Shown: positions 27,956 to 39,368 of the stretch, piece after piece
Numbering within the stretch: position 1 is the stretch's first letter
Layout of the letters: every line of letters begins with the position of its first letter
Source of the DNA: Meandrina meandrites
Lineage: Eukaryota > Cnidaria > Anthozoa > Scleractinia > Meandrinidae
Direction of reading: 5' to 3'
DNA: 64,000 nt
Assembly (NCBI GenBank): GCA_963693305.1
Contig: OY855905.1
Location: 45,631,395 to 45,695,394 of the forward strand
Notes under the pieces: model-generated
Seen by the model: the letters and a program-made list of their open reading frames with translations, nothing else
The model's database searches: none
Told to the model about the DNA's origin: nothing
Translations under genes and position numbers: made by a program

Positions 27956-28987
27956 CAAAACTGAAGCTGCGCAAGCTAAAGGTAAAAAAATCTTGCACAA
28001 ACACAAGACGGACTGCGTTCGGGCTCAGAAGAATTACTCAACCCCCCCCCCCCCCCCCCCCCCCCTCCACAAAAAAAGAAAAGAAATAAATTTAAAACGT
28101 GGTCTAGTCCTCAATTTCCTTCCTGCGCCGGAAAAGTGACGGCGTTTTTTTTTTTTCAATTGCAGGAAGTTCAATTCCAAGTAGGAAATGTCTGTAGTCC
28201 CACGGGGAGACAATAATTAGATGCGTGTACCGCAAGATCTTCGCCAGTATTATCCTGGTGAATCAACGAAGCTCATACCCAAGATTCGATTTCTTTTTTC
28301 TGTAGTAGAGTTCGGAGTGGACTTTTTGATTTTATGGAGGCAAAAGAAATCAAACTTATCGTATCATATTTTCATTATCTTGTTCCTTTTTAATTTCTTG
28401 TCACCCTACTCTAATCATGATCAACATTTGATCAATTTCCGCGATTTTTCTTTTGAAAACAAACGAACGCTTTCGACAATGTACCTGAGATCTTGAGACG
28501 AATCAGGGTGAATTAATGTTAATATTAGCTCGAATAAATCAGCCGAGCAAATACTTGCACAAAATGTATTATGTAGTAATTACTATATTCCGTGCTCCTG
28601 TTTAGTGATATAATCTTAAGAGAATCTTTGGTGCTGATCTAAATAATATTTTGATATTAATTTTTGGGATTGAGGAGCGGTCTTGGAATTGAAGTAGGCC
28701 AAGCCCCGAAACTGCAATTTGCCTACGATAAACAAAAACAAAAATAATGTTTAAGTGTGTTTCACAACCAGAGATTCATTCAAAACAATTTGAAATATTT
28801 CCTATTTTTGGTAGGGGGTCACCTTTTATTGTATTTGTAAGGAAATCAGAAACTTTCCGGTTCTGTCCCCGGGGTACTCTAAGTTATTTTTTGGGGGGGA
28901 GGGGGAGGGGGCGTGGGGGGAGGTGTGCAGTAAGGTTTTCTATAAAACCCAAATGTGTGATTTTTGATAGACAAATGTCTTTGCGCT

Positions 28988-29107
28988 GGTTGTTCTATTC
29001 TGTGCCGCATACACTCTGCTGACGAGACCCAATCAGGTCGAAACAGCTGTCCAAAGTTTGCATATTTGACTTTCAGTTTGGACTCTATCATGTCGCTGCC
29101 ACCATAA
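28988..29107 (+). repeat. Hammerhead-bearing repeat unit (copy B)
   Basis: Direct copy of 27829-27955. Beyond it, 29107-29215 matches 27100-27205 (CGTAGTGTCA, TTGTCTTTGTATTTTT, CCTACGTA.ACCAGC), so the downstream body of the repeat is present here and near 27100. Confidence 0.75.
29007..29061 (+). ncRNA. Hammerhead ribozyme, type I, intact core (copy B)
   Basis: The core CTGACGA (29019-29025), stem II GACC-CAATCA-GGTC (perfect), GAAA (29040-29043), short stem III, and cleavage triplet GTC (29049-29051) are all present. Stem I ACTCTG/CAAAGT has one mismatch. The catalytic core meets the hammerhead consensus, as in animal retrozymes and Penelope-like elements. Confidence 0.75.
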
Positions 29108-31420
29108 GATTTTCGTTTCTCCGTAGTGTCAACATTGCAGCAATTGTCTTTGTATTTTTACTTTTGGCTGAATAGAGCTGTCGCCAGTTCCTACGTATAC
29201 CAGCTTTTCACTTATTCGACAGAAAAATCCCAAGCCTTTTTGTCAAACGGTGCAATTTGTTGGGAACACTGAAATATAATAAAATCTGCAAGACCCTGGG
29301 TCCCTGAGTAACAAGCCGATGAGAGGTGCCGGATCTCTTGTAGTCCTGGATCAATAATCTAAAATGAAATATATTTATGGCAGACTGATCCAAAAAGAGT
29401 AAACGGACAAAAATAATCAACTGTGCAAAAACAACTAAAATATATAAATAAACAAATTTGCCCGATATTTCGGTTTGCAACTTTGGTTTGTGTTGAAAAC
29501 CGAAGTTCGGGCAAATTTGTTCAAACTATTCTGGTTGTTTTCCCTGCCACAGTTGTTTGTAAACGTCGTTTGGATTAGTCTGCTCACATATGTTTCAAAT
29601 TCTGGGGGCAGGAGAGGGGTGACTGGTGGGTTTGTCGATTCAGCCTCTTGGAGACAAATTTATCCCTTCGAAAAATTCATAAAAAAAATGTAAAATTGAT
29701 TTGCGTACCTCTTTAATTCATACACCATCTCACGACCTACCCTCTACCATTTGCATACCTTTCTTTTTCTATCTTTGTAAATTGATACTTTTGTTGAAGG
29801 ATTTCATAACTAAGGTGCATAGGAAAAGGAAAATAAAGCGATCCCATATGAAGTTTTAATAAGGATCATTTTCACGAGTTCTGCTATAAATAACATCGAA
29901 ATTAAAATTGATGAACAAATCATTTATCAAGCTGCCAATGTTTGGCGTGAATTCTCAACAGATTGCATGACAACTCTATCGATCATAATTTCTGCAGAAA
30001 ACATGAAAGTCTGACCGTTGTTCTAAACTAATTCAAAACACAGCAGGGAATGTAAAGCCACGCAGTGATATACTAAGGCATATTTATGAGATCAATTTTC
30101 TTTTCTACTCCGTTGCTTTAGAATAAAAGCTTGCACTAAATGCACCAAAGACATTCAACTTTCTATTACACGCAATCTTTTTAAGGCCTGTAGCTTTTCA
30201 GACTAAATGTCTCACAGTTTGGGCTTAAATACAAGTTCATCACAGTTGTTTCACAGCTGAGCTTTAAAAGCCCCCTGAAGTTTCTACAAGATATTTTTTT
30301 TACAACCGAGCATTTCAATTGCAACATTAGTTACCTGTTTCTACAATTCTTGTGCATGAGTTTACTGGCTGTTTGCTGTTTTCGCCAACACCATTAGAAT
30401 CTATGCGCGCAAAAACAGAATTCGTCTTACCCGGATAAAGGTTTTACCAATTAGGATGAAACTTTCTAGAATTAAATATTCCTCTTTTGGTTTCCGGAGC
30501 AATTGAAACACACAGATACATTCCATGTGCTTCGTGGGCAGTAAAGTAATGGCGTTTTCAGCGGGGGGCAAACAAATAATAATCACTTCGTTCAAGTTTA
30601 ATGCGCACCAAATGGCACAACTCCGTATACAAATAATTTGGTTTAAAAGGTCATTGCTTGCTTGAGCTAACATTTCAAACAAATCTAGCACATGTTCTGT
30701 AGTGTTCTTCAAGCAGACTACGCATTTTCTTCATTGTTGTTAGATTTCAAAAGATTTTTCGTTAACAATTGATTGGCGCGAGTCTGTTGGGAGTTAATAG
30801 TAAAATAGTGGAGAGAGGGGAGGGCAAGTGCTATTCAGCTAATTCAGGGGTGGGGGACAGGGTGGTTGGTGGTTGTAAATCAACATCTGTCTACTCGAGT
30901 TTTCAACGCCTCTCATGCGTGCGAATGAATGAGTGGTTTTGCGTTTCAAGGGTTGATGTTGTCAAGTGCAGTTAAGTATTAAACAAGATTCGAGCAGGAC
31001 ACACAGAGAAGCGCAAGCAAGGCCTCGCCAAGTTCCGAACTGCGTGCGGAAAGCTTCATTAGAATTTCAAAGCGCTGGTTTTTGAGGTTAGAGGTAACAC
31101 GCGAAGATTGTGCGCTGGCACGCTGAATACAAGACTGGTACATGTCAACAACTGCTCAATGCCCAACGTGTTGACCATATTGGTATGTAGCGCGTTGAAA
31201 TGGCAGTCTAATATTCGTCGATGAAAACACTTCTATTTGTGGCAAGAGGATTAAAAGAACCAAAGGGTTTCCGGTGCGCTAACGTCGTTGGGTAGGAAGC
31301 TGTGAAATATTTGTCTCTCCAGCCGTTGTGAAACGGAACTGGGGCAGTAGGGGAAAAACCACTGTGCCGTACAGACATTTCACTTCACATGGCTGGCGTG
31401 ATCTAACGCAAACCTACACG

Positions 31421-34400
31421 ATGCATCGCCAACCGTACTCCGTCCTGTTTTTGGCTCAAATTGTCGTGTTTTTCCAAGTTTTGGAGTGTGCTGTTTATCC
31501 ATCGATCCACTGGTCTCCTCAAAATCCACTGTAAGTCAACATTTTCCTTCCTCATTTGTGGGTAATAATTTAATAAGATTACGCGCTGTGACTCAAATGA
31601 TGTTCTCGATGAGGTCTTTATTGCTCAGTAGCTTCGCAGTTGCCCACAACTTGTGTTTTCCGTGCCTGTCTTGTAAGATTCTCACGGTTTTAACTTCTGA
31701 CACCGATTGATTGTATTCCCTATAGAAATAGCTAAATTTTCTATTGTTTCACGACCTAATTATGTGTTTGTGCGGTGCTTTTATGATGTACGCTCGCAGG
31801 ACAATCAAATGTTATCAGCAAGATCGATCGTGTTCGAGGAAATTACTCCGTAAACTTATTGGCGGTTCTGTTATCTTCAAATGTGTCGAAAGTAACTGAT
31901 AACATGGTTGGCGGAAACTTCAGAACCTGCGCTATCGCGATTGTATTTCCACAGCGCTAGTCGTGAATGTCCAATTTATTCCCTAGCCGAAACGAAGGCT
32001 ATTTCAAAGCGCAATTGTTTATTTTCATTATCGATATGGCAATATTGCAGTGTCTGAAGCCGTTTTTGCAAGTCTTTACCGTAAATTACGCAACAGACTC
32101 GTCATGAAATCTTTATACCCGGTGCGACTCCTTGCATCCATGTTAGTTTTTGTTTGCTTTCTTTCATGTTGCGTTGTTTACATTGGCCTTCCTTTGCTTT
32201 GCGTCCCCGGAGCAAAATATGGCGCATTAAATGTTTTACGCTTGATATATTTTATTACCCTTTCGTTAAATTAGAATGATATTAGTTTGACGTGTAATAA
32301 ATCAAGTTCGAAAACTGACCCTGGCAGCTTCGTGGGTCTACGCCAGCGCAAAACTAAGCATGTTGACGTGTTGCGAGCGACGCGCCTTGAGAAAATAGGA
32401 TGTCTTTTGTAACTAAAATATTGTAATGAAGACAGCATTCCTAAATAATGGATGTGTACATAGTTAGCTTTGAACACTAGAGATTTTTAATTTACAAGCT
32501 CTTTTAATTTAGTGAATGCCTCAAAATACAAGTTTTGTTTTGGTCGCAAACAGATGAGTTCGACGGTTCTTTGGCAAACTTGTATTTCTTACAACCAAAG
32601 CAGTTTTGTCCAAAGTACGTTTAAGCGCCATTCTAATGTCACAATGCTAAGGACACAAACCACGAACTTTATTTGCTTATTTCATATCCTTAGATCAATT
32701 TTTCTGTAACCGCTTGACATAATTTCTCAACTCTCTGTTGGCCGCTGGGGTTTTAAACAAAAGCGAGTGACCCATTCAATTGTAAGGGTTGACCCAACGT
32801 AAATTAAGTTTAATCATAGTGCGTTCTCTATAACAAAAGACATGGCAGCCAAGCTCGGTCCATGCAGCGCTAAATGACGAGTATTGATTACTTTGGCATG
32901 TAAGACAAAAGCGAAAGATTTGATTTCGGATTTTAGGATTTGTCTTTTGGGGTAATCTTGTTTGCCGAAAAATTAGGTCTGCGAACTCAAGGAATTTGAA
33001 ATCTCCACATGTTTTCACAGTTAATTCTGTTGTTTCTTTGGATAACAACGTTGATTTGTCGACAAAGCTTAATTATCACGGAAATGAGATCAAATTTCAA
33101 AGCGAAAACTCACATGATGCAGTGGAGAAAAGCAAAATATTATGGGAAGAAGTCGGAAAACCGAATGTAAAATGTTTTGACTCGAAATTCGAAAGCTAAA
33201 CGTCACGAGAGATAAAGGGATTTTGATAGCAACACTTGAAAACATAACCTTAAAACCTTAATAAGATAGTGATGAGCAAAATAAATGAGTGTTTGAGGTA
33301 ACCCGAAAACCCTATTTGATATCGATTTAAATTCCCAAAGAAAGAATTTGACTTGCCAGTGATGAAACTAATGAAATGTATCGGGCTACATTACCAATCT
33401 TATATTTGTTTTACAAACCTTGCCAATATTGCGCGCTTTATTTTCCTCTTTCTCTCTCACTTTTATTCAAAGTTGTAACGACGGCGGCATTTGTCTTACT
33501 ATTGACTTTTCAGCGCTTTTTTTAACCAAGTATGAGTTATAAAATGAAAAGAGCTTTGAAATGATTTTTTGACTGTAAACACTTCTCGAAGGAACGTTGA
33601 GCGTCGGGTAACAAGCGAACAAAAGATGTCGTGTTTCCTTGAAATTCTGTCGCATTTTAAACCAAAATGAAAAAAACAGGAATAGAAGAGTTGATTGAAA
33701 TGTTACAAAGTTCAGCTTTGTCCATGACCGCGCTCAAAATGTAATAAAAATGTCTTAGCTTAGTGCCTGTCAGATTTTGTGATAACATCCGAGCTTATGT
33801 CTTAACCGGAGTTCCGTCTGCTTCAGTGTGAATGAAATTCATGCTTTGTGAGGTCATGTGAAGATTGTATAGAGGGTTGAGTTACAGAAATGCCTTCACG
33901 AAATACAAAATCACGATAAGCAAGTTGCACTTTAACTACTCTAGCTTCAGTTTTCACGGAACACTATTTGCTTGGCACTGAATGAACTAAAATCATAGGA
34001 GGAATGAAGTTGTGCACGCTTTGCTATTGCGCGTGTTCTGCGTAAACATTTGTACTAATGATGAGATTGAAACATAATGAAACTTTCTCTAGAAGATGGG
34101 AAAGGTCACATGTACGTTTATTCTTTAAGCTTAGTTTTAAGGACGGCTTGTGCGTGTTGAAAGCGAGCCGTGAGTCGAAGATATCGCGGCCTCGATGCGC
34201 TTGAAAGTCGCACTGTTCCAAAAGTGTTTTCGGCAAAACAATATTAGAAGATCGTGACTGGTTCTCTTTTCTCCTACTTCAGTTTTTGCTCAAAAATCAT
34301 ACAACAGAATAGATAAAAAGTTTTCCTCATAATGTTTGGGTGGAGAGATGTTTATCGCGGTTTCCTCCTCTCAGAATGTATCTTTTACTGAGGCTTTTAG

Positions 34401-37400
34401 CAAACGTAATATATGTATCTGATTCTTTTTACTCACAAGACATCACAATATGCTTCCACTTGCCTTTTAGGTATATTAGTGCTTTCCACAATCAACTTAA
34501 CAGTAAAAGGGACTATAAATATCTCGCGCGCGCCGAAGATAGTGTTATTTTCGTGGAAAGTAGTCTTTACTTTGTTGTGCTCAACCGGGTTTATTTTGAA
34601 CATTTCAGAAATAAAGCTTGAAGTATTGGAGAGCCCCAATGACCCTTAAATCCAAGCAGTAAAAGATAAAATCACATGATAATCATCTCTTTTACGGGAT
34701 ATCTGTCAGGGAATGATTAAAGCGTAATACAGGATTTCGTATAGATCCTATTTTTGGTTACCGACATCTGTTTTCATTTAAAAGGTATTAATTCGTCTGA
34801 GAATTTGACAAATCTATAACCCCATGTACAGTTTCAAGAGAGGCAAGAAAATTCCAGTGATTCCAAAAATACGGCGATTTCTGGAATAAAAAATCTTCGC
34901 ATAATTCAAGCTACGCTGGGACTTTTAGCAAAGGTTTGAACGAGAAAGAATATCAGAACTCTTGCAGCGGCTTCTATTTTAATCCTACTTTTTTTGGAAT
35001 GACAGTGAGATTTTTATAACCTTTTTTTGCGTGTATTGACGTTAAGAGTTTTAACATGTTGTATGTCTTTAAGAGGGAGCGAAAGATATTAGCTGTTTTT
35101 TCTTTCTCAGCAAAACACACCGAAGGATTCGTGGAGGAACATCAATATATTAATGGAAGGAAAAGTGTTTATGTTTGTTCCACAGGTGTTATTATATATG
35201 GAAAGCGGCACATTACATCACGCAAGTTAGCCGCAAATTTGGTTTTCTGTCGATTCCGAACGCAGCAATATCAAAGGCGGTTTATTTTAACCGAAGTTCT
35301 TCTCTTTCTTATTCTTCTGGAAAATGCACTTTAACAAGATTTCATACGACCGCACACTGCCCCTATTTTTGCATTTTCGGTATGGTATTACTTACAAATG
35401 TTTTTGCGGCAAACTTTAAGTGTTCTTAATAAAATATTGTCAGCCGATTATTTCCGAATACAAGATTTAAAAAGAAATCTATCAATGAATTGATGCAATC
35501 ATTTTAATATTGATTTCCTGTAATTGTTTGAATTTCATGTAAGTTTTGTCTGTTGTCGGCTGTATTGCGGTTACTCCGTAGCGTCCCGTGGAAGCAGACT
35601 ATCCTGGAAATTTCCTTTTTCGGCCATGCAATAGATCTTCTATTTCGGAAAGCCTGTTTTCTAGACTGTGGAAGGGCTTGGCCTGTTCAAGGTTCCCAGA
35701 CGGCGTAACCGCCACGTTGTCCCTACTTTATTAAATTATCACTTTCTATTCAATACAAAGATATTCAGAAGTATTAAACATTTGTACCCACTTAAATCAC
35801 GCCCAAGGTGTTATAAGGTGTTATAAAAACAACAGGAAAACCCCCAGGACTGTTGAATGGTTTTCTGTCTCACGCGAAAAAAAGCACCCAACACAAACAA
35901 CATCCCTTTTGTATGTCCTTGTAATTGTCTGAAAATGGGAACGCCCAGACAAAAGCATCTGGTTTTGTAGTAAATTCATCGATGGGGCATGCATTTTTAG
36001 ACGTCATAATATCCTTAGTTTCTCTGAAATGGTATACAAAAACAAGTCCATGCATGTAAGACACCTCCCGGATTGGATTTTCAACACTAGCGTCTTGTAG
36101 CGGCTAATGGAATTAATTACTGTAGTCATGCGATGAATAGATGGCATTCACGCACATCACAGAATGAAAGATATGACACGGCTCAACTAAATGCGACAGA
36201 GAAATTGTGCATAGATAATTTACAGCTATAAACTTTCGGGTTCACGATGAATGATTATTTCAAGAAACCGTTTCCGTGTTAGTCGCCAGAACACGCTGAC
36301 TGATGAATATGGCTTTTATTGCTTTAACATAAGCTACAGTTTAGGACTGAGTAATGAAAACAGTGTTTTGCTAATATTTCCTGACGTTAAACTGAAGTAT
36401 ATTTGACGCACACGATGAAAAGTTGTTTGCGTAAAAAATCTCGTAAGTGGGAGAAGAGGGTCCGCTTAGTGACAGCTGACAAAAAACGTCTCCGCCCTCC
36501 CTCTCTCCTTTCCTTTCTCTCCCCATCTAGAAAAGCACTTGATAATGTTGTTTTGCTCGCAAAAGTTTGGAATCGTCTGTTTTTAATACGAAAGTGAGCT
36601 GTTCATTGGGAATTTAGAAGTTTTATTTGTGACAAGCGGCCCCAGTGGTCACCTAAACGTTATTTCAAACTCATGGCACCGACATTCCGAACGTTGCTCA
36701 TACTTATATCACACTTACTACTATCGAGCAAGAAGCTCGTCAGAATGAGCACGAAATAACTCTTCATTCCCCTTACATCTTCCTACGTTGCAAAACAACA
36801 CGTAAACTCAATTCTGGCGGTCATGAATCTCTCCATCTCTCTAAGTCCCATCTCAGCTTTTTCTCTGTTGTTAATTGTCTTACAAACTCATTCTACCATT
36901 CGAACTTTAAAAATTAGCCAGAAAAAATGCTTCAAAAATTGCGTGTTAAACTTTGCCGTATTTTGTTGTTTATCTTTCTGCTTGGGTTTGGTCAAGAGTT
37001 CTTGGCTACCCATTTCCGTAAGTACTTATCACTTTTCTCTCTTACAATATCATTACGCAATGTTGTCAGGGGTTGCGCTCCTCGCTGAGTAAATTTGTTC
37101 TGCTAGCTCTCAGTGTTTATTTAGTCTTATTATCCAGTTTACTTTCGTTTCAGATTTGACAATGACAACAATGTACTTTACGTTCTTCCAATGTCCAAAA
37201 TTCACATCGTATGTCCAAACCCGACGACCATCATGAAAAAAGTACAAAATAACATCGACAAGGACAAGCTCTACCACAACCTGTGGATCGTGTCACGCGA
37301 GAGTTACGAGCGCTGCAACACGGACTATACTAAGGGGAGTAGGCTGCTGCTACGGTGCATCACCCCCCTGATGCTCAAGTATTACACTCTGGTATTTCAG

Positions 37401-39368
37401 AGGTACAGCGCTGTTTCAAGTCAAGTATTTATCCCTGGAAAAGAATACTATTTTATAGGTACGTATACCGTACAACAGAAAGCCATCTTCGCAACCGTGT
37501 TTGGAATGTCACACACCACCTCTCTTAACATTGCCTGACGATCAAAATAAAAAAAATAACGGCTATGTTGAAAACTTGGTTGTACCTTCTGTTTATCAGA
37601 TCTGAGTTGGTTTTAATTCAGCCTTAAAATGTTACACCATTTTCTTAGTAAAACAAAATCAGGTTCAGCTGTTCCACTTTTACATTCCGTTTTCCCATTT
37701 GGCCAATTCCTAGTCCCAATTTTTTTTTTTTTGTGATTCCCAGTCCCAGTGAACCAAATCTCATTTTCCCAGTAACAAAATCGTGGGCAAATCGCAGTTC
37801 CCATTTTACCACTTCAGTCCCCTCAAATATTATTTGTTTCATTGAATGACTGTTATTTTGAAACATAGCAGAGAGGAGAGAGTTTTCAGATTAACAGTTC
37901 ATCTGTTGAAATTGCAGCAACTTCAGATGGTTCTCGAGGATCAGTTTACAGTCGATCAGGAGGAAACTGCCGGAACAACAACATGAAGCTACGAATACTT
38001 GTGTGTAAAGACGCTCAAGGTTTGAAACTTTTCAAAATGGGCTATAAAATGGGTGTTTGACCTGTATGATTTTTTCAAAGGCCTTGTGAGGAGACTTAAC
38101 AAGAGAGGTTTCTTTTATTTGCAAATTATAAATCAGCTAGGGTAGATATAAAAGAAATGTAGTGGGTTTTTATGTTTGTTGCTGTTTAACAACACAGTAA
38201 ATTCAGTGAAAGAGTTTCAAGTTAAAAAGCTTATCAGGATTACCTCAAAATAATTGTTTCTATATTCCTTAATATTTATGGAATACCAACTTTAAGCTTT
38301 CACAAATTACAGTAGTCTGTGTTCTGACAAATAATCTTTCCAACAATTCTTTACAGAGAACGTGTCTCTGTCAGTTCTATGTATAATATGTTTTTCTTGT
38401 GCCTTCATGTGAACCGGTCCATCGCGAAAAGGCTCTGGTAATCAATAAATCTTTCTCAGCTTAAAACTGCAGGTAGCCGCTTATAACACTGATGTTTCTT
38501 ATTGGAATAAAATTGAGGCTCTTTAGGCTTATTACAATTTTTAAAAAAACGCTGTCAAAATTAAAGGGGGCGTTTGTCGGGGGTCTCATATTTGTACGAT
38601 CGGGTCCCGTGTAAATTAACTTCTTGTGTAATACCCACAATGTGTACACTCACAATATATCTACTATTTAAGTTATTTTGATACCAACTTTGACACAAGT
38701 TGTTTTACTTTCTTTATAAAGATCCCCGCTGTAATCGAAAGCTTACAACCACAACTACTTACGCGGCAACCACTGCTCCAGCAATACAATCTACAATTTC
38801 ATCTACAACAACAAAGTCAACGACTTTCCACATCACCAATTCAACTACAACGACGAATGCGCCAACTGAGGAGGTCACGTCGCCAACAACGTCATCTACC
38901 AGGGAATCAACCAGCAGCGCGGTCACGTGGACAACAGAAGCCATTTCAAAATCAGTGACGACGTCTGCATTCTCAGGCGTTCCAGTTAGGTCTAAACAGA
39001 GAAGCCCTTTAAATGCAGGTAAATATAGCAGTGAAACTTTCGAAAGACCAAAAGTTGCACAAGAGATTTTGAATTGGAGTGATAGCCCCTCTACGCTTGA
39101 TTCACAGTCTTTTGTTATTTCTGCAGTTTCAGATGTAAACTGGACAATCATGATTCCTTTAGTGGCCTGCCTTCTTCTCTCTCTCATGGTAAACATCATC
39201 TTATTTTGCCGCCTGAAAAAACGAAAACAGGAGTACGACTTAGATGAAAAGGACAGTAAACTGGTTGAAGCTTCTACAGTGAAGCCCATAGAGAAGCCGA
39301 GAATTGAGTCACGGGTAGACAAAACTTGGTTAATATGCAGACGATCAGCAGATGTAACCGAAGTTTGA
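31421..39368 (+). CDS. Ephrin-like transmembrane ligand, gene 3 of tandem cluster, PDZ-ligand-like C-terminus
   Basis: Exons 31421-31530, 37154-37458, 37918-38019 and 38722-39368 join in frame (phases 2,1,1) to 387 residues. The chosen start gives a signal peptide (VLFLAQIVVFFQVLECA) then VYPSIHWSPQNP; an in-frame ATG exists at 31328. Exons 2-3 encode the receptor-binding domain: IHIVCPNP, LWIVSRESYERC, LLLRCITP, VFQRYSAVS, FIPGKEYYFIGATSDG, GGNCRNNNMKLRI. The last exon has DPRC, a long Thr-rich mucin-like linker, a membrane helix (IMIPLVACLLLSLMVNIILF) and a 52-residue charged tail ending VTEV. That C-terminus fits a class I PDZ ligand, as in vertebrate ephrin-Bs. Positions 39019-39126 look like an optional 108-bp in-frame intron; splicing it would give 351 residues and restore the five-exon plan of genes 1 and 2. 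Confidence 0.88.
31531..37153. other. Intron 1 of ephrin gene 3 (5.6 kb)
   Basis: The intron has a GTAAGT donor and a CGTTTCAG acceptor. I see no recognisable coding exon, tRNA or clear transposon in it; short open frames lack domain signatures. It is the most repeat-poor long stretch of the cluster, so it may hold regulatory sequence, but no specific site can be supported. Confidence 0.6.

Larger units (their letters stand above)
23166..31420. other. Intergenic region between ephrin genes 2 and 3
   Basis: Eight kilobases with no gene recognised. It holds LINE relics, foldback elements, hammerhead-bearing repeats, an (ATT)n tract at 26893-26942 and a C homopolymer near 28043-28066. At 24060-24290 a repeat tail ends in (CACTT)n. 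AATAAA words near 23345 and 23543 could end ephrin gene 2. Short frames around 30401-30712 and 28221-28496 show no domain. Confidence 0.5.
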
